NCBI GenBank assembly: GCA_002049455.2
Contig: KV919065.1
Coordinates: 1 to 64,000, forward strand
Direction of reading: 5' to 3'
DNA: 64,000 bases
Source of the DNA: Porphyra umbilicalis
Lineage: Eukaryota; Rhodophyta; Bangiophyceae; Bangiales; Bangiaceae
Shown here piece after piece: positions 54,763-62,283 of the stretch. Position numbers and translations under genes: made by a program. Position 1 is the stretch's first letter. Each line of letters opens with the position of its first letter. The notes beneath the pieces were generated by a model. That model searched no databases. It had not been told where the DNA came from and was given only the letters and a program-made list of their open reading frames with translations.

Positions 54763-56418
54763 ATGGACCGGGCGCCACCTAGTGTTCGCCTCTCCCTTTT
54801 TTCCCGCTTTCGGCGCGTCGTGTCTCCCGGCGCGGGCCGGCCCAAGCTGCTGCCCCGCGCCACCTCGCTGCGGTCTTTGCGGCCGCGGCGGTGGGCGGGG
54901 GGGCGGACGGGCGCGACCGACGGCAACCGCGGCGTTGGCGCCGCCGCCACCACCACCACCACCACTGCGGGTGGTGGTGGGACGGCCGCGGGGGACAATG
55001 ACACGCCCTTTCAAGGCATTGGCGGCGCCCATGCGCCGACGATGCAGGGCGTGATGTCGGCCGGGGAGCTCGGCCTTCATGGCGGCAATGAGGGCTCGTC
55101 GATGAGCGCCATTGGCACGGCAGGCGACGAGGACACGATGCCGCCGCCGTCTTCCAGTGCATCTGACGATCCCGACGCCCCCGACACGACGACGGTGATG
55201 GATGGCGACGAGGCGCCTGCGGCGGGTGCGCCGGCTGCCGAGCCGTCCGCCGCTATGGGGGACCGGCGGGGGGTGGTGGACCTTGCTGCTGAGTATGACG
55301 CGCGGGAGGCGGCCGCGCGCGCGCGGCGCGAAGCAGCCGCCGTGGCCCGCGGCCGTGGCGTGGTGCCGCTGCCGGCGCTGTCGGCCGCTGCAGCCGCCGA
55401 CGGGGAGGAGCCGATATCCCCCATTGACAGCGGGGCCAAGGTCGCTGCCCTCATTGACGTGTTTGAACGCACGGGCGGCGTTGTGAGCGCCGTCGGCCTC
55501 GGCGTCGCGCCGGGCAGCAGCGGAGGTGGCAGCGGCGGCGGGGCGGGAGGGACGGCAGCAGACGGCACTGCCGCCGCCGCAGCGGTGCCCGTACCCCCAT
55601 CCGAGTCGTCGACGGTGACGCTGCCGATCGCTGCAGATGTCAGCGCCGTGCCGCTGCCGGCGGCCGCCGACGATGGCGACGTGGTTGGTGACGCGCCGCC
55701 CACATCGGGCGCACCTGGCGGTGCGGGTGCGGCCGCACAGCCAGTCTCGGCCGCCACACCCCTGGAGCCGCCGGCAGCGGCGATGGAGGCGGTCCCCCCT
55801 GGCTCCACCGCAAGCCGCACCTCGTCTTCCTACTCGTCGGGCCCGGCTGTGACGTCGGCGCCCATGCTGACGATTGTCCGCTCGCCGGCCACGGTCGGCA
55901 AGACTGCCAACGGGGGGACGCCCCCGTCGCCGACGGTGCCGACGACGTTACCCACGCGCCGGGACTCTCAGCCGGGGGATGGCGATGCCACCCCCGCCCA
56001 GGGCGAGTCACCCGCGAAAGCGTCAGAAGCGGCGGCCACACCGAACAAGACGGCCGTTGTTGGTGACGGCGGCGTGCCATCCGTCGCGCCGCTGACAGTC
56101 GAGCGTGACGCTGCCGCCGCCACGGATCGTGCAACGGTGCTCCCAGTGGCCCCGCGGGCGCCATCGTCCAACCGCGCCGCTGCGCACGCGGCGGCGGCGA
56201 CGCGCGTGACTGGGGACGGCGGCGGGCAAGGCGGCGGCGGCGGCGGTCAAGGTGGCCGCGTCCGCGGCGGGCCCGTGGCGGCGGCCAAGGCGGCCCGCAC
56301 TCTGTCGCGGCGGGCGCTGCGGCGTCAGCCATCGTCGGCGTCGGTGGCCACGGCCGATGGCGGCACATCGCCGCCGCCGTCGTTGCACCGCCTCTTTCAA
56401 CGGGTGCCCAGGGGATGA
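54763..56418 (+). CDS. Unknown, largely disordered Ala/Gly/Ser/Thr/Pro-rich protein
   Basis: I do not recognise a family. ATG 54763 (GTCGCCATGGAC, good context) gives 551 residues ending at TGA 56416-56418 without any frame break. The N-terminus is basic (VRLSLFSRFRRVVSPGAGRPKLLPRATSLRSLRPRR) and could be an organelle-targeting or nucleic-acid-binding segment. A more structured patch is at about 165-245 (VVDLAAEYDAREAAARARREAAAVARGRG, then SPIDSGAKVAALIDVFERTGGVVSAVGLG). The remainder is low-complexity Thr/Ser/Pro/Ala with a basic end (AARTLSRRALRRQPSSAS, LHRLFQRVPRG). Thr and Ser content, Asp/Glu balance and absence of stops over 1.6 kb argue for a real gene. Low complexity prevents a functional call. 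Confidence 0.6.
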   Translation: MDRAPPSVRLSLFSRFRRVVSPGAGRPKLLPRATSLRSLRPRRWAGGRTGATDGNRGVGAAATTTTTTAGGGGTAAGDNDTPFQGIGGAHAPTMQGVMSAGELGLHGGNEGSSMSAIGTAGDEDTMPPPSSSASDDPDAPDTTTVMDGDEAPAAGAPAAEPSAAMGDRRGVVDLAAEYDAREAAARARREAAAVARGRGVVPLPALSAAAAADGEEPISPIDSGAKVAALIDVFERTGGVVSAVGLGVAPGSSGGGSGGGAGGTAADGTAAAAAVPVPPSESSTVTLPIAADVSAVPLPAAADDGDVVGDAPPTSGAPGGAGAAAQPVSAATPLEPPAAAMEAVPPGSTASRTSSSYSSGPAVTSAPMLTIVRSPATVGKTANGGTPPSPTVPTTLPTRRDSQPGDGDATPAQGESPAKASEAAATPNKTAVVGDGGVPSVAPLTVERDAAAATDRATVLPVAPRAPSSNRAAAHAAAATRVTGDGGGQGGGGGGQGGRVRGGPVAAAKAARTLSRRALRRQPSSASVATADGGTSPPPSLHRLFQRVPRG

Positions 56419-56712
56419 GGCGCGCGGCGCGTGGGCGGTTGAGGGGCGGTGGCAAGCGGCAAGGGGTCCCCCGGCTTTTGTTTTCTTTTCTTTTTCGTGT
56501 CTTGTTGCTGTCGCGGGGACGACGCTGGGCGTCCACCCCCGTTTGCCACCGCCGCTGCGATTAGGGTGTTGGTGGGCGGGAGGGGGCGCGTGCGTCCCTT
56601 GTGTTTGTGTTGCTTGGACAGACAACATTGTGATTGTTCTTATCGGCTTGTCGGATCGCGACGAGCGACGGGCGACGCACCCAGTGGTCGCATCAAAAAC
56701 TGACAACAAACA

Positions 56713-56749
56713 GCGTTGGCACTGCCAACGCTGCCAAACTTGGCAGTGC
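56713..56749. promoter_or_regulatory. Two overlapping, mutually exclusive stem-loops
   Basis: GCGTTGGC-ACT-GCCAACGC (56713-56731) forms an 8-bp perfect hairpin. GCACTGCCAA (56719-56728) also pairs perfectly with TTGGCAGTGC (56740-56749) across an 11-base loop. The two share bases and cannot form together. The site lies between the ends of two converging genes, so it may be in the 3' untranslated region of either. Confidence 0.5.
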
Positions 56750-57116
56750 AAAGGATCCAGATGGGGGCTGACGTGCGCGCGCCTGCCGGCACAGACGCGG
56801 CGGTGGGGCTCCGCTAGTGGGTACGTGCAAATGCGCGCCGGCCGAGCTGTGCTCTGGGAGCCGACGTACACAGTGCACGTGGGAGACAAACAGCACGATG
56901 GCTCTGCTGCACGACACAAAGCAAGCGACGCGCCGGGCACCCAGCAACACGAGCCACGAAAACGAGCAGCCCGCGCGGTCAACCGACCCACGACCACGAT
57001 GCTGCCCAGTTTGTAACATTCGCCTCCAACGCCGCTGCGAGTACCCCGCCCTACCCCCCACCCCCCACCCCCCACCCCCCCCCTCCCCCGACTCGCACCG
57101 GCACCGCCGCAGCGGC

Positions 57117-57902
57117 TCACGGGCGCCCCCCCCCCCCGCCCCCTCCTCCCGCGCCGGCCGCAGCGGCGCCGACCCAAACGTGCTCTCCCGCAGCGGCTTC
57201 TCCCGCAGGTAGTAGAGCTTGGCGCGGCGCACCTTTTTCCGCCACAGCAGCTCCACGTTGCGCACGAGCGGGGAGTAGGTCATCCACCCGCGCTCGACGG
57301 CCACCCCGTCAACGACGTTGCGGAGCACAAAGACGCTGCCGAGGCCCGCCCGCCGCACCCGCATGACGACGCCCGTAAAGTGGGCGAGCGGCGCCTCGGC
57401 CGCGCCCGCCGCGCCCGCCGCTGCCACGGCGGCGGGGCCCCGCACGTAGGAGACGCGGAGGACGTCGCCGGGGGCCATATCCGGCGCGAGCGCCGGCACG
57501 ACGGCGCGGCCCGAGAGGACCATGCGCGCCGCCTCTTCCTCGTTGAGGGCGGCCATGAGGGCGCCCGCGCGCTTAAAGGGGGACTTGCGTTTGGGGTAGA
57601 CGGGCCGCGCGTCGGGCGTGTCCGCGTCGGGGGGGAGGTAGGGGGAGGAGCGGGGGCGGTCCCGCGGGTGCCGCCGCGTCAGCGGCGCGCCGAGCGGCCG
57701 CCCATCCACGTCGACGGGGGGGGGGGTGCGGTCGGGGCGCCCGAGGAGCGTCGCGCCTGCGAGCGTCTTGGCGCCGCGGTGGGAAGGGGGGGGGGGCGTG
57801 CGGCCGGTGGGGGGGCCAGCGAGGTAGGGGGGGGGGGAGACGGCCGGGGCGGCAGAGGTGGCGGCCGCCGCGGACGGCTGCAGCGGCAGCCGATGATAAC
57901 AT
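57117..57902 (-). CDS. MRPL19: Organellar ribosomal protein bL19 (probably mitochondrial)
   Basis: bL19 sits at the 30S-50S interface of bacterial-type ribosomes. ATG 57902 opens MLSSAAAAAVRGGRHLCRPGRL, an Arg/Ala-rich, acid-free presequence typical of mitochondrial import. The frame then changes at the run 57827-57837. A Pro/Arg-rich stretch leads to the bL19 core. This shows LNEEEAARMVLSGRAVVPALAPDMAPGDVLRVSYV, FTGVVMRVRRAGLGSVFVLRNVVDGVAVERG, YSPLVRNVELLWRKK and the signature VRRAKLYYLREK. Red algal plastids normally encode their own rpl19, so a nuclear copy with this leader is most likely mitochondrial (inference). After SAPLRPAREEG a G-run near 57126-57139 shifts into a TGA at 57117-57119; without the shift the frame stays open to 56693. 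Confidence 0.85.
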
Positions 57903-58478
57903 GGTGGAGAACAGGCGGAGAGCGGAAAGGGATTGTGTCTCAAAGGGTAAAGAGAGGTCGCTCGTGGGGGGTAGTGAAGCAAGGTCAGGCGGGGGCGACG
58001 CGGCGTCGATGGGAAGGGAGGCGTCGTGATGCGCGGAGAAGACCCGATCCGCGACGTCGCGGCAGGCGGCGGCTTGAGTAGTTGCCTATTAGTGGTACAA
58101 GTACGTGCCCAGAGAAGCCTTCGTGTCGATTTGACCATAGAAAGCACAGCTTTTTGGATCAATTGAGGTGCGAAAGATGCAGGATATTCATACTCAGACA
58201 CAGCCCAATGGCCTGGTCAATCTCTGGGTCCAGCGTCATGTGCGGGAGCCCGTTTCGCCCTGACCTGCCACTGCCACGCCTGCAAATTGCAGGCTGCAAT
58301 ACGTGTCCACGACGCCCGCTCCTCTCTGTGCCCTGGCCCCCCCCTCGCCCCACTCCAACCCGTGCCGTGGTCGTTCGCTTCCATCTCTGCGACTCACCCT
58401 CTGCCATCGCTTCGCCGTTGCCCCTGTGCTTCTTCACCCGGCGACGAGCTCGTCGTCCGCCCAACGTCGCGGACGACC
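57903..58478. other. Divergent promoter region between bL19 and the Cys-rich gene
   Basis: The two genes start 577 bp apart on opposite strands, so this segment should hold both promoters. No TATA box or known motif is evident; CCTGCAAATTGCAGGCTGCA near 58275 contains an imperfect inverted repeat. Confidence 0.4.
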
Positions 58479-59187
58479 ATGATAGGTCCCGCCGCCACCC
58501 GTCGCGCCGCCCGCGCCACTGCCTCCACCGCTCTCTTTGCAGTGGGCCTGGCGACGGTTATTGGGCTGTCGTGGGCGGCCAACGCGCTCGGGCCGGACAA
58601 GTCGCAACCTTGTGGAACGCTCAACATGGACCATCCGGCGACGCAACATTGCTTCCCCTTTGACGGGTCCCACCACTGTATGCTAGTCACTCGCTTGTGA
58701 TACTGCTCTCTATCTGGCCTCATTTGCATGCAGCTTCCGCGAGGGTTCCTGGCTCTCGCCGGCTACTTGGCGCCAGTTTAGATAGCTGACATGTGCGTTG
58801 CTCCTGCTGTGCGTGCTCTCAAAACGCCAACGCTGACCAACTGCACCTGCCTCTTCCGTCTTGTTCGTTGCGCTTGGTTGTGCGTCTTTTGGTCACCCGT
58901 TCCCCTCCCTCTGCCCAGTCGTTTGCTGCGTCGACATCGCATCCATCAACAACGAGGCCAGCCCCCACGGCAACGCCAACCCCCTCGGCGACGTCATCCG
59001 GGCCGCCTCCACCAACGCCTCCTTCTCCTGGTGCACCTGCTCCGAAGAGATTTGCGAGGAGCAGCTGGGCGGCCGCGTGGCGTGGAACCAAAACGGCATG
59101 GGCTGGCGCGGCTACCGCGCCGACCCGCGGCGCGTGCGTGCGTTCTACACGGGCGTCGGTGGCGATGAGCGCAGTGGCGGGCTGTGA
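58479..59187 (+). CDS. Unknown small cysteine-rich secreted or type II membrane protein
   Basis: No known family is recognised. ATG 58479 opens MIGPAATRRAARATASTALFAVGLATVIGLSWAAN. This is a basic end followed by a ~20-residue hydrophobic helix, which is either a signal anchor or a signal peptide. An intron at 58678-58918 (GTATGC ... GCCCAG) is removed in phase 1, joining PFDGSHH to FVCCVDIASINNEASPHGN. The exported part (about 120 residues) has nine Cys: one in QPCGTL, one in TQHCFPF, a CC pair in FVCCVD, and three in the compact SWCTCSEEICEEQL. It also has a Trp-rich GGRVAWNQNGMGWRGYR. It ends RVRAFYTGVGGDERSGGL, TGA 59185-59187. Even spacing of Cys suggests a disulfide-bonded domain. Two exons that only make sense when joined, and no frame break, argue for a genuine gene. 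Confidence 0.7.
58678..58918 (+). other. Spliceosomal intron of the Cys-rich protein gene
   Basis: The donor is GTATGC after CACCACT and the acceptor is CTGCCCAG before TCGTTTGCTGC. The 241-bp intron is T-rich. Splicing gives an uninterrupted reading frame through FVCCVDIA; without it exon 1 ends within seven codons. Confidence 0.8.
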
Positions 59188-59386
59188 GGGGGCTCGTCTG
59201 GCCTCGCCCTCGGGCTCGCTGTCTCTCTCCTCTGTCGTCGCCTTCGGGCTTGTTTTTGTACATGTTTTTAGAATCGCTACGTGCATATTGTCCAGCAGTC
59301 GCTGTGTTGGTGATGCAAGGCAGGGATCATCTGGAAAAAGACCGGACCAATGCTGGTGCGACTTGTCCATGACCATTGACCCTCCC

Positions 59387-59441
59387 AGCGTACGCTCCTT
59401 CTACTCGGGCGCCTGTGGGGACGACCACCGTGGAGGGTGTA
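59387..59441 (+). other. Exon-like duplicate of the Cys-rich gene's C-terminus
   Basis: After a CCCTCCCAG acceptor-like site, 59390-59439 encodes VRSFYSGACGDDHRGGC. This is clearly like the end of the preceding gene, VRAFYTGVGGDERSGG (59134-59184), about 255 bp upstream. It may be an alternative last exon, a dead duplicate, or the tail of a deleted tandem copy. Confidence 0.5.
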
Positions 59442-59963
59442 AACGTACTGCCCTTCTCAGACCTCTTGCTACCGAGTTGACCCGCCTGGCGAGGGCAAAG
59501 GCGCTTGTCCCAGACGGCCATGTGACCACGGTCGATGTGATCGTGAAGCGGGTGTGCCGTCCATCCGCGCTCCAGCTTGGATCCAGCGCCATGAAGCATG
59601 TCAGATCCACCCGGCTGACACAACGGCATCCTACCAGTGATTGGACCTCGCATCGCAGATACAGTCAACAGTGGCCAATCGTCGCCTATCATCAAGCAGT
59701 GCGAGAGACCACTCTCCGGCGTGCAGTGGTTCTTCCACCTCGCGTTGCGACGCTCACGGCTGCGGTTCCGCGCCACCGTCACGGCCGCCTCCCCCCCACC
59801 CTCCTATCGACGTCCGCACTTCCGACGCGGTCCTCTCCCGGCCGGTAGCTCGTACGCTCCGTCGCGGGCTGGTCGGCCAAGCTCCTTCCCGCCCTCCAGA
59901 GACCTCGTTCTTTTTTGGGAGCACATCGCCGTCCCCGGGCGCACCCGCCGCCGCCCAGTCACC

Positions 59964-62072
59964 ATGGCCCCCGCCGCCGCCTTTGTCGTTACCGCCGCCA
60001 CCCCCGGCCGGTTGGCCGCCCCCGCCGCCGCCCGCGCCGCCACCTGCCGCTCGTCCACCTGGTGGGGCACCCCCGCCGCCGTCACTGCCCATGGGCGGCG
60101 GCGGGCACCCCCCTGCCGCCCCGCCTCGCGGATGCGGATGAGCGCCGCGGCCGACGCCACCCCCGCCGCCGCGGACCCGCCCCCCGCGGAGCGCCTCGCC
60201 GCCCTCCGCAAAGCGCTCGCCCGCCAAGACCTCTTTGCCTTTGTCATCCCCTCGGCGGACCCGCACAACTCAGAGGCGCCGCCGCCCGCCTTTTCCCGCC
60301 GCGCCTGGGCGTCGGGCTTTACGGGCAGCGCCGGCACGGCGCTCGTGACGGCCACGGGGGCCTACCTGTGGACCGACGGGCGGTACTTTTTGCAAGCGGA
60401 AACGCAACTCTCCCCCGACTGGACGCTCATGCGGGCGGGGCTGCCGGGCACCCCGACGCTGCCCGACCACCTCGGCTCGATTGTGCCGCCGGGGGGGGTC
60501 GTCGGCATCGACGCGACCGTGCACTCGGTCGACGGCGGCCGCGCGTTGGCGGCGGCGCTCACGGGCGACGGCGGCCGCCGCGTGCGGACGGTGGCGACCA
60601 ACCCCGTGGATGAGGTGTGGGGGGCGGCCCGCCCGGCGCTGCCGGCGGGGCCCGTGCGGGTGCACCCGCTGGGGGTGGCGGGGGAGGACGTGGCCGCCAA
60701 AGTCGGCCGCATGCGGGAGGCCATGGCCGACCGCCGCGCCGACGCGCTCGCCGTGTGTATGCTCGATGAGGTTGCGTGGCTCCTCAACATCCGCGGGGAG
60801 GACGTGCCCCACACCCCAACGGTGCTGTCGTACGCGCTTGTCACGGCCGACGATGTGCGCTTTTACGTGCAGGCGGGCAAGGTCCTCCCAGGCAGCGACG
60901 CGGAGGCGCACTTGGCCGCCTCGGGCGTGACGGTGTGCGACTATGAGGCGATGTTGGGGGACGTGGCGGCGCTCGCGGCGTCGGGCAAGCGCGTGTGGGT
61001 CGACGCCGCGTCCGCGTCGGTCGCCATCTACGACGCGGCGGCGGGGGTGGAGCGCGCCAACGAGGCTGCCGTCGTCACCGCCCCCTCCCCCGTGTCGGCG
61101 GCCAAGGCGGTGAAGAACGCGGCCGAGTTGGCCGGCATGCGCGCCGCGCACGTGCGCGACGCGGCCGCGCTCGTGCGCTTCCTCTCGTGGCTCGGCGACG
61201 AGGTGCGGGGCGCGCCCGCGGGGGTGCGGGAAACCGCCTCGGCCGACGTCCTCGAGACGTACCGGGCGGCGATGCCCCACTTCCTCACCCCGTCGTTTGA
61301 GACCATTTCCGGGTCGGGCGCCAACGGGGCCATCATCCACTACTCGGCGGCGGGCGCCGGGTCGACGGCGTGCATCACGCCCGACGTGATGTACCTCCTC
61401 GACTCGGGCGGGCAGTATGTGGACGGCACGACTGACGTGACGCGGACGATGCACCACGGCACGCCGTCGGCCTACCAGCGGGGCTGCTTCACGCGCGTCC
61501 TCCAGGGCCACATTGCGCTCGCGTCGGCCGTCTTCCCGCCGGGCACCACGGGGTTGATGCTCGACGCGCTCGCGCGGCTGCCGCTGTGGCGCGCCGGCCT
61601 CGACTACCGCCACGGGACGGGCCACGGCGTCGGCGCGGCGCTCAACGTGCACGAGGGCCCCCACTCCATTGCGCCGCGGCCGGCAGCCAACGGGACGGCG
61701 CTGGCGGTGGGGATGGTCGTCAGCAACGAGCCGGGCTACTATGAGGAGGGCGCGTTTGGCATCCGCATTGAGAACCTCGTGGAGGTCGTCCCCGCCGAGA
61801 CGGTCGGCTCGTTTGGGGGGGGTGGGTACATGGGCTTTCGGGAGCTCACGCTCGTGCCGCTCGACCGTTCACTCATGGACGTGGCGCTGCTGAGCGTCGC
61901 GGAGGTGACGTGGGTGGACGCGTACCACGCGCGCGTGTGGGCCGAGGTGTCGCCGGGGGTGGAGGCGACGGGGGATGCGCGGGCGCTCGAGTGGCTGCGG
62001 AAGAACACGCTGCCGTTGGAGGGTGGGGGGGGGGTGCGGGGGGAGGGGACGGCGGCCGCGACCGTGGCGTAA
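59964..62072 (+). CDS. Xaa-Pro aminopeptidase (aminopeptidase P, M24B), probably plastid-targeted
   Basis: Removes N-terminal residues that precede proline; dinuclear metalloenzyme. ATG 59964 (CACCATGG) gives 702 residues in a single intact frame. The first ~70 residues, rich in Ala/Arg/Thr and nearly free of acids, look like a transit peptide. Next come creatinase-like N-terminal domains at about 75-200 (FVIPSADPHNSE, FTGSAGTALVT, WTDGRYFLQAETQL) and about 215-370 (MLDEVAWLLNIRGEDVPHTPTV). The catalytic pita-bread domain spans about 385-640. Its five metal ligands are all present: Asp in LLDSGGQY, Asp in GTTDVTRT, His in HGTGHGVGA, Glu in SNEPGYYEEG and Glu in GFRELTLVP. The usual C-terminal dimer region follows, with a Gly-rich end. 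Plant and animal APP1 share this three-domain layout. Confidence 0.93.
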   Translation: MAPAAAFVVTAATPGRLAAPAAARAATCRSSTWWGTPAAVTAHGRRRAPPCRPASRMRMSAAADATPAAADPPPAERLAALRKALARQDLFAFVIPSADPHNSEAPPPAFSRRAWASGFTGSAGTALVTATGAYLWTDGRYFLQAETQLSPDWTLMRAGLPGTPTLPDHLGSIVPPGGVVGIDATVHSVDGGRALAAALTGDGGRRVRTVATNPVDEVWGAARPALPAGPVRVHPLGVAGEDVAAKVGRMREAMADRRADALAVCMLDEVAWLLNIRGEDVPHTPTVLSYALVTADDVRFYVQAGKVLPGSDAEAHLAASGVTVCDYEAMLGDVAALAASGKRVWVDAASASVAIYDAAAGVERANEAAVVTAPSPVSAAKAVKNAAELAGMRAAHVRDAAALVRFLSWLGDEVRGAPAGVRETASADVLETYRAAMPHFLTPSFETISGSGANGAIIHYSAAGAGSTACITPDVMYLLDSGGQYVDGTTDVTRTMHHGTPSAYQRGCFTRVLQGHIALASAVFPPGTTGLMLDALARLPLWRAGLDYRHGTGHGVGAALNVHEGPHSIAPRPAANGTALAVGMVVSNEPGYYEEGAFGIRIENLVEVVPAETVGSFGGGGYMGFRELTLVPLDRSLMDVALLSVAEVTWVDAYHARVWAEVSPGVEATGDARALEWLRKNTLPLEGGGGVRGEGTAAATVA

Positions 62073-62283
62073 GGGGGGGTGGACGAAGGACAAGGGGATG
62101 GGGGACGCACGTAACGTTTTGATAACCCCGATGCTTGCTTGGGCTCCCGCGCCGCTCTCGCCATGCACACAAACGTCCCACTGGTGTGGTGAACGCCGCA
62201 ACCAACAGTCTTGAGCACACCATCCCGTGGGCCACCGCTCGATGTGTCCGAAAAAGAAAACGCGCAAGGCTGCCAGTCTCTCT

